Below, piece after piece: positions 47,807 to 58,400 of a stretch of 64,000 nt of DNA. This DNA comes from Ulva prolifera (lineage: Eukaryota; Chlorophyta; Ulvophyceae; Ulvales; Ulvaceae). The DNA is taken from positions 3,789,713 to 3,853,712 of the forward strand of contig CM041201.1 in the NCBI GenBank assembly GCA_023078555.1, written 5' to 3'. Within the stretch, counting starts at the first letter, position 1; the number at the start of each line of letters is the position of its first letter. The translations under genes were made by a program, and so were the position numbers. The notes beneath the pieces were generated by a model. The model was not told the DNA's origin and did not search any database. It worked only from the letters and a program-made list of their open reading frames with translations.

Positions 47807-48466
47807 TCACAAGCCCCTGCATGCATCAAGAGCACTACGCTGTGAAGGATGCATGCCGTTCGAGCGAGTGCATACCACAGTGGTACGGTTGGCACACCCC
47901 CACAGATCATTGCAGGATACATACCTGCTCATGGACTTGAGTGCCCACCGAAGCCGGTAGTTGAAATCTTTCCGCTTGCGCTTGACTATACCTTTCCATT
48001 TGTGAATATGTCGTCTTTCCTTTGGCTTGATGTAGAAGCGGTGTTTCCTCCATGCCTCAGGCATTCGTGCTTGATTCAGGTCCACCACTAGCCTGTTACT
48101 GCTTTCAAGCATGGCTATGTGATCAATATTCCTTCGATTCTGATGCACAGACACTAGCTGTTCAGGGATGTCGACTAGTCCTACGCTCGCAATCTTGTAC
48201 AACCGCGACCCAGAAGGCACGGTTGACAGTGTGACTTGTGGGGACGCCGCGGGCTCGGATACGCTATTGCTCTTTGGTAGTTGATGCACCGCAAGTCTAC
48301 TGTATGGAGCGGTTGCATGTTGAGATGTTGATGCACTCGCAATTGCCCCGGCAACCGCTTCTCGAACAGGACTTAGCACGCCAAAGGTATGCTGGCAGCG
48401 ATCCCGACAGCCTTCACGCGCGCAAGCGCGAAGAAAGGTAAATCCTGTTCTTATGGCTCTTGACAT
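47807..48466 (-). CDS. bS21-like ribosomal protein, probably mitochondrial
   Basis: This is probably a small-subunit protein of the mitochondrial ribosome. The ATG at 48466 opens an Arg/Ala-rich, amphipathic N-terminus (MSRAIRTGFTFLRACAREG) that fits a mitochondrial presequence. The C-terminal part, RKHRFYIKPKERRHIHKWKG followed by KRKRKDFNYRLRWALKSM, has the KP-x-x-R-R and basic-helix pattern of bS21. A predicted intron 47817-47924 (GTATGT to ATGCATGCAG, 108 bases) leads to a 10-nt last exon coding for the end RGL, like plant mitochondrial bS21 as I remember it, for 183 residues. Because the intron is a multiple of three and has no stop, the unspliced form is also open (219 residues) and ends at the same stop. 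The long N-terminus is unusual for bS21. The family call is moderate. Confidence 0.6.
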   Translation of the reverse strand: MSRAIRTGFTFLRACAREGCRDRCQHTFGVLSPVREAVAGAIASASTSQHATAPYSRLAVHQLPKSNSVSEPAASPQVTLSTVPSGSRLYKIASVGLVDIPEQLVSVHQNRRNIDHIAMLESSNRLVVDLNQARMPEAWRKHRFYIKPKERRHIHKWKGIVKRKRKDFNYRLRWALKSMSRYVSCNDLWGCANRTTVVCTRSNGMHPSQRSALDACRGL

Positions 48467-48874
48467 GTCCCTGCCACGATATATTGCAAAGCACGTACCA
48501 AGTATTCCAACAAAGGCAACGATAGAATGTGAATGTACCGCCAGCGTATTCAGAAGTCAAGCCATCTTTTGACGATCATGCTATGCATGAGAAAAAGTTT
48601 TTCTTACGGAGACCGTACACGCATGCGCGACCACCATGAGCAAACGCTCATGGCTGCAGCGTGTAGTTGCCCAGGCGCTGATCGTGTGGCTAGGAGTGGT
48701 GCTGGGCCATGCTACTTAACATGTGTGCATATCAAGGATCAGAGTTGCAAAGTGTTACAGATCAGACCTACGAATACTGAGGATTCACATCAGCCATTTT
48801 TTTATGACTAGCTTGAAGCCACGACACAGAACGGTCTTGCTTACGCTCTGCGACTTGCATAATCGCAGCCAGTT
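48467..48874. other. Intergenic region between bS21-like and SmB
   Basis: This contains the promoter of the bS21-like gene and the 3' end of SmB. A TTACA at 48755-48759 (TGTAA on the minus strand) lies about 115 bases after the SmB stop. No other gene was seen. Confidence 0.55.
48755..48759 (-). terminator. TGTAA (minus strand) polyadenylation signal of SmB
   Basis: This is the reverse complement of TGTAA, about 115 bases downstream of the SmB stop codon at 48875-48877. Confidence 0.6.
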
Positions 48875-50172
48875 TCAGCCCGGGGGAGGTCCCATCCCTG
48901 GACGAGGAGGGGGCATTGCGCCTGGCGGAGGCATCCCAGGCGCAGGTCTGAAACCAGGAGGAGGCATGCCAGGGCGTGGGGCACCATGTGGCATCCCGGC
49001 AGGTGGTATGCCTGCTGGCGGCGCCTGCATGGGTGGTGGGCCTCCAGGGGGGGGCATGCCTGCCATCGGTCGCATGGGTGGCCCACCTGGGGGCCCCACT
49101 GGCCTAGCTGCCGGCGCTCCAGACATCTGCAAGCCATGCTTGATGTCATACTCGTGCACAGCAATGCTCGTAGCGCAGCCGCACTATGCCCGGTATTCAA
49201 GTTACATGTGCTGAACCTTCAACTGAACCTGTGACATACGTCCAATCTAGAAGCAATGCTTACTTTTGAACATGGTCCATGGCAGGCTTAGCGTGGGACG
49301 CGTCACAGCAGTCACACATGAGCGCGTCTGCGATGTCCTGGCGGTCGCACCTGTGGCTTTGGCAGCATCATCCCGGGAGCTGGGCCGCCTACCCCCCGCG
49401 CAGGTCCGGCAAGGCCGACTGGTGCGCCTGCGCCAGGCATCGCCATGCCACGTCCGACAGCCTTGGCAAGGCCAGACCCGGGAGCACCTCCTTTGCCATG
49501 CAAGGGCTGCTGCTCCTCCTCGGGTGGTGGCCCCTCCAGGACTAGCGACACGATCTCTTCCCCACGCAAGATGATGAGGCCAAGCACCCGTCGTTCTTCT
49601 CGCTGCACAAACTCTAGCATTGTTTCACGACTAGATCAGCACACAGACCATGCTTTTTCCGCACTCTCTGAAGCAGGCAGGAGTAGCTCCCAGATGCAGC
49701 AATGAGAGCAAGCATGAGCAGTTCCAACAAATGGGGGAAACGAGCGGGCAGCTTCAGGCTCTGGGCAGAGTCCAGCTGTAGCCCGTTCTCGCTGACCAGT
49801 GGGGCTGAGACATCACCTCTTCCTGCCCTTTCTTCGGGGGGAGTTTCCGCAGCTCTTCGGAATCGCCTAAGACCATGTTCAAGTGCTTATCAAACGCCAT
49901 GAACCTGAAATCACTGGTTGATCAGACGATTGCAAGGTGGAGCCGGCCGCAGAGCGTGCTCAGCTGTGCAACACGGCCCTGGACTGCATGGCGTGAAGCA
50001 CACCTGCCAAGAATTTGCCTGCCATCTGATATTGTAATCCTTACACCTGCACAGCGGTTGGCCACTTATTGCTCGAACCGACTGCATTCTTCGGTTCAGC
50101 CCGCCGTTCCTGTCTGTGGGGCGCACGGTAGTTGACAAACTGGATAAGCTTAGCCGTCCGAGAAAGCGCCAT
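48875..50172 (-). CDS. SNRPB: Spliceosomal Sm core protein SmB/B'
   Basis: This is one of the seven Sm proteins that form the ring on U1, U2, U4 and U5 snRNAs in the nucleus. Five exons on the minus strand, 50172-50127, 50046-50004, 49904-49817, 49602-49351 and 49126-48875, total 681 nt (226 residues) with matching phases. Sm1 motif: the segment from [20 protein letters not shown] through [14 protein letters not shown]. Sm2 motif: [20 protein letters not shown] followed by EGPPP, diagnostic for SmB. The C-terminal half is Pro/Gly/Met-rich with PPPG and GMPPPG units, as in SmB/B' tails that bind proline-recognition domains. RG dipeptides are few compared with animal SmB. The first exon is only 46 nt, and the start [16 protein letters not shown] replaces the usual MTVGKSSKML. 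Confidence 0.95.
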
Positions 50173-50671
50173 CTTGGTTTTCAGCAGTTATGCTACCACC
50201 TCAACCAGCCGATCGACACGAACAGAGCGTCGATGGGCGTATAACTCAACAGCCGCGTTCTAATGTCGGTCCCGAAGTCTACAAAGGGCCGCGGACACTA
50301 ACGTCGCACGCTCGCATTGCAAGACTGCAGCCTTTCAGTCAAGGTATCGCAAATTTAGCACTGTTGTGGTTTTGCATTGTACGCGTGTGGCAAAGGGCAC
50401 ACATGCATGTCAAGGATCTTCACGACTAAGGCATGCCACATAACATCTGCCGCCCAGGCCAGCCAAGCTGAGTGGTTGCATTTAAGATGTACAGAGCTGT
50501 GGAGCCGAGCGAGATATGCAAACAAAATTTGTGTACGCGTATGCGATCCCTATGCGCGTGCTGAGCTCACGCGGCTGTATACTGTTTCAAGCAAACAAAG
50601 TAATAATCTGCGCAGGTCTAACGGGCTACAGTAGACGTTATTCTGCAGTGGGTGGGCGTGCATGATCGGCC
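50173..50671. promoter_or_regulatory. Divergent promoter region between SmB and the GNAT gene
   Basis: Start codons on opposite strands are 499 bases apart with no gene between them. No specific element was assigned. Confidence 0.55.
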
Positions 50672-52078
50672 ATGCAGGCATCATCGACTCGCCCCTCCCG
50701 GGCACCTATCCCAATTAGTCGCGTCAGATGCAGCGCAGCGACCCGCCCAGCGGCCTACACCTATCGGCCAGGAACATCCAAAGATGGGCCTATAATTCAA
50801 AGGACAATTGTCTCACAGTTGTACGTGCCAGTTTACATATTGATTGCGCGCGAATCTCCTGCCGATGCCGCGGTAATCGCACATGGCAAGACAACTTAAT
50901 CGCGTGCATCCGTTCAGCATGAATCCTATCGGCCTGAACCCGAATAGATTCATCATCGCGAGCAGCTCGGACGATCCAGTAGTAGGCTTTGGTCAGCTAG
51001 TCCCCCATGGCTCAGATACCAGTGAGCTGCGCTCCCTGTTTGTGAAGCCCGAGCACAGGTACTCTCTTGGTAGCTACCCAGCACCCCCATTTTCATTTGT
51101 GTCTGATATACTACTAGGGCTTGCCATCCTTTTCTGTACGAACATGTATGAGCGTGGTGTGTGCCAAGATGCTGAGTCGTGACATGGCCCGCTGATTGTA
51201 GTGGGACGGCAGCACTGCATGCCCTGTGTCTCTCTGATGTCGCCATACCAGACGCATGATGGGTGCATGCCATATTGCATCAGTCTAGGTGGCACTGGCT
51301 CAGATTCAGTGAGTCCAGCTGATGTTTGCTGACCCATTGAACATGTTTGCTGTGACTGGAGTGCAGAGTGAATCCTGCCAATCTCAACGTATGTGACACT
51401 TAAGCATGCCCAAGTCCCTGCACATAGCTGTAGCACTGTCTCTCGAAGATTTGAGCCTCCTCTTGCATTCTGATGCGTGCTGCCGCAGTAAGGGCGCCGG
51501 CCCCTGGCTCCTCACCAACCATACTCATCAATCCACAATCGCCAACATCGCTGTGCCAAATTTGTACAGAAAGAAGGGAATTGGGAGGGCGATCGTGGAA
51601 AAGCTTGTGGCCAGGCGAGGAAGCGCAGAGCTGTATTTGCTAACCTCCAAGGAGTCGTGTCCGTTCTATGAGGCTTGCGGCTTCGAAGCTTTGCCGCCTT
51701 GGTCACTACCCAGGTGATTCGTCTACTCTGCTCAAGTGCTTGGATGGTTCCTGCAGTTCATGTGATCCTGCTTGTATGCAACAGAAAACCTCCTTGAACC
51801 ATGGATGTGTGCCCAACGACACACAGTGTGGTCCGCTGACAGCGCGCTTCTACTCAGAAGCCACCAGACTCGCCCAGGACTTCATGCTTGTATAGATATA
51901 CTCCGTTTGTTCAGCTGCTGCTGGGCTTCATGGCCGGTCTACATGCAGATTCCTAGTCGTCGACGCGGCCCTGGGCTCAGTCGTTCTCGCGCTTGTCGAG
52001 CGGTCAACCATCGTGGGCATGATCTACGTAGGTTTCGATTCCTCCTCCAAGAAAACCGAGACGACATCCTGGAGCTGA
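50672..52078 (+). CDS. GNAT-family N-acetyltransferase, plant/cyanobacterial type, probably plastid
   Basis: This is an acetyl-CoA dependent N-acetyltransferase; the substrate is unknown. Four exons, 50672-50820, 50918-51058, 51570-51713 and 51949-52078, total 564 nt (187 residues) with matching phases and GT-AG borders. Residues 1 to about 28 are Ser/Ala/Arg/Pro-rich, fitting a plastid transit peptide. Then comes an IRPAT-like strand (YTYRPGTSKDGPIIQ), MNPIGLNPNRFIIA and VVGFGQLVP, the acceptor segment SELRSLFVKPEHR and the acetyl-CoA loop RKKGIG at residues 97-102 (the R-x-x-G-x-G/A motif). After that come LYLLTSKESCPFYEACGFEA, the FYE-GF pattern of motif B, and a hydrophobic C-terminus. 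The RKKGIG motif is split by an intron, which is why neither exon alone looks complete. Two TGTAA signals follow at 52194 and 52202. Confidence 0.85.
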
Positions 52079-52193
52079 TGGACGCTACGAGTCTACATCG
52101 TCTGGGCCCCGGCTGGGGCGTCGTATTTTCAGCTGTGTCACGACTGTTGAGCTGTGCCATCGCGCCTGACCATGATATCGTGATGATATGAGT

Positions 52194-52206
52194 TGTAAAG
52201 TTGTAA
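52194..52206 (+). terminator. Two overlapping-range TGTAA polyadenylation signals of the GNAT gene
   Basis: TGTAA occurs at 52194-52198 and 52202-52206, about 120 bases after the GNAT stop. Confidence 0.65.
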
Positions 52207-52464
52207 CAATCAAAGGACTGGATTGAATGATTATCTAGCTCACGGACACTCGTAGCATGAAGCGTTTGCACACCGCTCGATCTCTCGCGGGAACACACCG
52301 GAGTACTGCCGCGCCATGTTCGTGGGCACGCTCCTCTGTTAGCCTGGACGCTCCGATCACCCATGTAGACGGTTTGAAGCTGACCGAAGACTGCTCTCAA
52401 GAATTGCTGGTCGTGTCGGAGCTCAACTTGTTCCATCGGCCACCACGGCAATTGCAAGGACGCC

Positions 52465-55400
52465 ATGCCCAACGTCAAGGGACGCGTCCGAAAGGGCAAG
52501 ACAAAATCCAAGGTAGATGATGAAGAGAAAGTTCCCGAAGAGGTAGAAGCCGGCATGGAGATGGCCGAGCCAGATGGCGCCGAAGACATCGAAGGTGCGG
52601 GAGGTGGTCCTCGCCGAGACGTGGCACTGAGCCCGCTTATGGGCCGTGTGTCGCGCACGTCGTCGTTGGAGATAGCTTACAACTGATGAACTGCTCTGAT
52701 TTGCGTGAGATCGCCTCGTCTACTGACGCTGCTAGTCGGTTGATGAGAGTGCGTGCTCTCGTGCTGCGTGCGCTACCAAGACGCTGCAGATGTAGCTTAC
52801 GATTTCAACACGACCCGACCGCGGCCAACTTCAAATCAGGAGCTTGTCCGAAGTTGACCGTGGCAGCTCTCATCTCGCACATCGTTGGCGCACGCGCTGC
52901 AAGTCCCGATTTGAACGCTGCTTCGACCCACAACTGTGTTGTTTGTGCAGGCAAAGATGATGATGCAGAAAACAATGATGATAATGCTTGGCAGACTAAA
53001 GCTGAGCTTGAGGCATTGGAGGCTGAGATCAACGCCGAGAGTCTGGTGCTCACGAGGGCGAAATCGTCGCGCGAGCCACCCTCGTCCCTTATCCTGCCTT
53101 TGCTGCCGTATCAAAAAGAATTTCTGTCTTGGGCCATTGAACAAGAGACAGGGCTTGTGCGCGGTGGAATACTGGCAGGTCCGCTCTCGGAACTCGGTGT
53201 TCATGGATGGAATCTTGCACATGCCAGAGGCGGTAATGCAGTGTGTGCGCCAATCTGCTTTAAGACGATATCGCCACAGCGTCAACATATAGAGACTGAG
53301 GTGACTTGGTATGCAGATGAAATGGGTCTTGGCAAGACGCTTCAGGTGTGTGTGTCGTTCACTGAAACAGGATCCGTGTGGTCCTGCGCAACGGGGGCCA
53401 TCGATCAGTCTTGCCAAGGCGGTTGCACTTGAAAATGTGTGTACCCATATTTGCAGGCTGTTTCTCTCATTGTGACGCACCCCCGCGAAGGTCAGATCCT
53501 TGGTCCAGATGATGGAGTGGTGATGCCCAGCAGTGTGAAGACCGTGCCTGCACCAAGCATGAAGCTGAAGCTTCCCAGCCACATGGCAGCAAGAGGCAAC
53601 ATAGAACAATGCAAATCCCTTCGCAGTGCCACTGATGATGGTGAACCGTTAGGCGCGGCAGTGCCTGCCACTTCAAAGCCTCACAGTGCAGCTACAGCGG
53701 AGTGCCTCAAGCAAGATGTTGACATGAACGATGATGAGCCGTCTGCTGTCGCATCAGACACTCCCCAGAAAACGTCGCCCACAGAGACTGCTCAAGCACA
53801 GCAGCCTGCTGCGAGCACCTCCAAAGCGATGCAAGGCATTGAGGAGGACACAGAAGCTGCTTGCACCACTCCCAAACCTGAGCCGCCGAAAGGCAAGGCA
53901 GTCGGGACAAAAGCAAAGTCAACCAAAAAATCGAAAGGAAAGGCTAGTACTACGGAGGCACCTGCTACAGAGGCCTCACCAGCATCAGCGCAAGTACCGC
54001 CTGATGCTGAAACTGCCGAGGGTGATGCAGCGACGCCAGCATCAGGTAGCGGCGATCCAGCCAAGACAAAGAAGAGCCCCAAGTCCAAGGTGAAGAAGCC
54101 GCGGGTAGACCCGATGCTGGCTGCCATGGAGCAGGCAAAGACGTGCAGGGTAGAAGACGAGGATGGTGGGGACCAGCCCTTCTGCAACACCACCCTCGTG
54201 GTGAGCCCGGTGGTGGCGGCGATGCAATGGCGCCAGGAGATATTGCGCTACATGGCTCCAGGTACGTTTTGCTTCGCCTCAGCTTCGGCTGCGTGTTCTT
54301 CATGAGCCAGGCAGGCATGGCACTGAGCTGGACCGCAGTGAGCCATGCCTTGCAATTGCTTCAATCGCCGACTTTCCCCTGATCTCCAGAACGCAGCAGG
54401 CTGCAAACACTTGCAGACAGCGCACACACAGACAATGCCGTAGCTCAGCACTCACAGGTCACCTCTGCTCCGGCTCCCTGTGCCCATGACCCAGACAACC
54501 CCATGTACTCCACCCGCACGCACCCACTCTCCCTATCTCCTGAAATCCAGCACCTCTCCACACCTGAAGCTGTCACAGAAGCAACACATGCATCCCTAGC
54601 CAACCTTCCAGCACGCAATCGCAACCCCCCACCTCCCATCACGACCCACAACCAGTTTCTGCCCGCCGTTGGCCGCAAAAACGTGCATGCATGCATGCAG
54701 GTAGCATCAACGTGCTGCTGTACCACGGCACGAACCGCGCCGATACGTTCACGCGCAAGCAGCTCGAGGCCGCAGACATCGTGCTCACCACGTACTCGAT
54801 CCTCGAGGTCGACTACCGGCGCAACGTGATGGCGCCCAAGGCGACGTGCTCGTTCTGCGGCAAGAAGTTCCAGCCGGAGCGCCTCAAGGTGCACCTGCGC
54901 TACTTCTGCGGCCCCTGGGCGGAGAAGACGGAGGCGCAGGCGCGGCAGGAGAAGAAGCGCGCGCCGTGGATGATGCGTGGCGGCGGCGGCAAGGTGCGGC
55001 CGCGGCCCTGTCCTTGTGATCGAATGCACCCTCCCGTGGCCGTGGGGAGGCTTCCTCCCGCGGCTGTTCTGGTGTCGCGCGTTCTGAGACGCTGCCGCGC
55101 GCTGCGGTGTCTCTCATGCAAGAACTGGCGTGTTCCGAGGATACTGGCGCGCGGGTGTGTCTGGGGGGTGCGGGGTTCATTGGTGTTCCGCCTGCGGTCT
55201 AGGGATGGCTGGTTGCGGCTCAGCTGATTTTGGTTCGTGTGGGCCTGTGCAGGGCAAGGGGGGCAAGCAGGACGGGAAGGACAAGGGCAAGGGCTCAGCG
55301 GGTGCAAGCACGTCGGCTGCAGCGCAAGCAGAGGCCGAAGCTGCAGAGGCGGCCATGGATGAGGACGAGGCGACGGAGGAGGATACCGAGATGCAGGTTC

Positions 55401-58400
55401 TGCCCGATGGCAGGTCTCCAAAGATGAAGCCAAAGTCCAGGGCCCGGCTGGCAACGGGCAGGGCAAGCGCGAAGAACAAGGCTGCTGCAGCGACGGCGAA
55501 AGGCAAGGGTGGGGGCAAGAAGGCGAAGGGGGCCGCGGCTGGTGGGCACTGCTTGCTTGTGAGTGGCAGCCCGGGACTTGTGTATCTGCAAGGGCCGTAC
55601 CAGGGGCTGCCCTTGCATTCCTGGCAGTGATCACTTTGCTGTGCTTGAATGGCTCCGATATCAGCTGACTGCACTGGTTCACTGTACAAGGCCAGTTTAC
55701 TGACTGACATGCATGAGCAACCTCACCGTCCAGGCACCTTGGCCGCAGCGATTCAATTCCTTCCGATTGCACAGTGCGGCCGATCGCCTGGTCAGCCCAC
55801 TGGCATGTCTGGCCGCTGCATGGATCGATGTGTCTGCCCGAGGCTGACAGTCTCGCCACTGCAGGGACGTCCGCTGAAGCAGGGAAGAAGGCGAAGGCCC
55901 GTAAGCCACCTGCCAAGAAGCAGAAGACTGCTGTCGCGCAGGACGTCAGCGATGCCCCCTCAGCCTCAGGTGTCCTTTTCTTTGACAAACACTGCTGGAA
56001 TCTTCAGTGAGCAGCTGCCTGCCCTTGACCTTGACAGTTCTGACAACATCCAAGGGCCAGGGAGTCGTAGTGCACAGTTGTCAACCCACTTCAACCCAGC
56101 CTTTGTAGTTGTTGATTGATCGAAATCATGTGGGATGATATCCAGGCACAGATGACGATGATGACCGCGCTCTCGCTGTGCCTGTGCTACTGCCGCAGCA
56201 GACCGGTAAGGTCACTCGCTCGCGGTCGGCATCTCTCGCGGCCGCAACAGCCGCACCTGAGCCGGACTCAGACTTCATGGATGCCACAGACACAGAACCC
56301 ACGCCGCCGACCCGCAAGACCCGCGCGAAGGCCGCCGCCAAGCCGCCCCCAAAGGTCGGGGCCAAGCGCAAGCGCACGGCGGCAAAGAAGCCGGCTCCGA
56401 AGCGCGGCCGCGCGCCCGCGAAGCGCGGCGGCGGCAGCGGCTCCGACGGCTCTGAAACAGACTGGGCGCCAGAGTCAGAGGACGAGCAGCAGGCGGAGAT
56501 GGACGCCGTGGTGTCTGACAGTGACCTGTCTGATGAGGCGGCTGTACTGAGCGATGGTGGCGAGAGTGAAGTGGAGGTAGGTGAAGAGGAGGAGGATGAT
56601 GATGTGGTGGTGGTGGATGACGCGGGGGACGCAGGCAGGCCCAAAGGGAAGGGGAAGGGGAAAGGGAAAGGGAAGAAGGGGGAGGTAGATGAGGAGGAGC
56701 TGCAGCTGGAGCGTGAGGTGGAGGCGGCGGCGAACAAGATGATTGCAAAGGCGCAGAAGGAGCGGGACCAGCAGGTCCAAGGCAAGAGCCTGCTGCACCA
56801 GGTACGGCCGTGACTGCACGCAATCAGCGCTGCTCCGGCAGCTGCCACGCCTTCTTGTTATTTTTGTTCGTTCCCGCCAGCCATGCACAGAGGTGGTGAC
56901 GGAATGAGGGCGTGTTGACTCGATGCGGGGTGTCAATGCATCGCGTTGCAACGCTGCGTTTGTGCGTGCTGCCGTGCCCGCAGCGCCTGCGTCCGCTGGC
57001 CGGGACAGCACGTCCTCGCATTCCTTGGCCTCTCAGGCGATACCAATGCCCTGACGCATTCGTGAGTGCCTTGAATGCCTGCATCTGCCCCGGTGCCTGG
57101 TTGATGCTCGTTCATGTACACCTCTGCCCTCCACTCCACCCCCACATGCTCCACGGCATGCAACGACAGCCGCGGCCAGCCTCACAGCAGCGAGCGGTGG
57201 TGCAGATCCGGTGGCGGCGGATCGTGCTGGACGAGGCGCACTGCATCAAGGACCGCCGGTGTAACACCGCGCAGTCCGCGTTTGCGCTGCAGGCGCGCTA
57301 CCGCTGGTGCCTCACCGGCACGCCGCTTCAGAACCGCGTGAACGAGCTCTACTCCCTCATCCGCTTCCTGCGCCTGCACCCCTTCTCGCACTACTTTGCG
57401 GACAAGACGAAGTGCTGCTCGCTGGACTTCCCGTTCAAGAACGACCTCCGCCGCTGTGACCTCTGCGGGGTCCGCCTCCTGGCCACACATCCTCCTGCCA
57501 TACATAGGTTACTGCTCTTCACGTTGCCCTTTCCATGCACCGTAGTGCACCGTAGTGTTGCAGAGCGCCCAGAGCGACTTGTGGTCTTGGGACAGATTAT
57601 TTGCATCTGCCATTGCTTTGGTGAGTCACGGTTGCTAGGTGTCAGCGGACCTGACGATCGTCGGTCACGTCGACCGAGCGTGCGCGTCGCATCGCATGGA
57701 CGTGGGCAGGCAGCTCTGCAACACGTGACGATTGGACCGGTTTCGACGGATATACCCGCACCAGGCAAGACGTCCGCCGCGTCTTGGGCTTGACCACGGC
57801 ATGTGTTTCAAACAGGCTGGACCTTGCTGCTGCTGGCTCGGCGCACAGCATGGTGTTCCGGTTGCAGCCAGTTTGTCTGTATCGGTGTGGTACATAGCAG
57901 TGGTCTGCTCACCTGGCCGTTCGCCCTCGACCATACACGCACAGGCTCCACCTGACCCTTACACACCGCACCCCGGGCTGTCGCGTCCTGGGCTCACGTG
58001 AGCAACCCCCTGCCGTGTTGAGAGCAACGCACACACAGCCGCGCACATGCCACCGCCGAAGTGCAGTCACACACACTTCGCGCGACTGGGCCCGTGTCAC
58101 AGCTACTTGCGGGGTGTGCAGGGCTCGCGCATGTCGCACTACTGCTGGTGGAACCGCCGCATCGCCAACCCGATCAAGTACAATGGCTACGAGGGCCGCG
58201 GCCGCACCGCGATGCTCATCCTGAAGCACCAGATCCTGCCGGTCGTGCTGCTGCGGCGCACGAAGCTGATGTGCGCCGCGGACCTCGCGCTGCCGCCCCG
58301 CACCGTCATCCTGCGCAAGGACCCCTTCGACCGCCAGGAGGAGGACTTCTACGAGGCCCTGTACACACAGAGCCAGGCCGCGTTCGGCGGGTGCGGCCCC

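Noticed and set aside
48723-49214. Plus-strand Gly-rich open frame of 163 codons
   Set aside because: It is the complement of the Pro-rich SmB tail.
54900-55988. Minus-strand open frame of 362 codons
   Set aside because: It lies opposite well-supported RAD16 exons; its Pro/Ser/Arg-rich composition is what the reverse of a GC-rich Lys/Ala coding strand gives.
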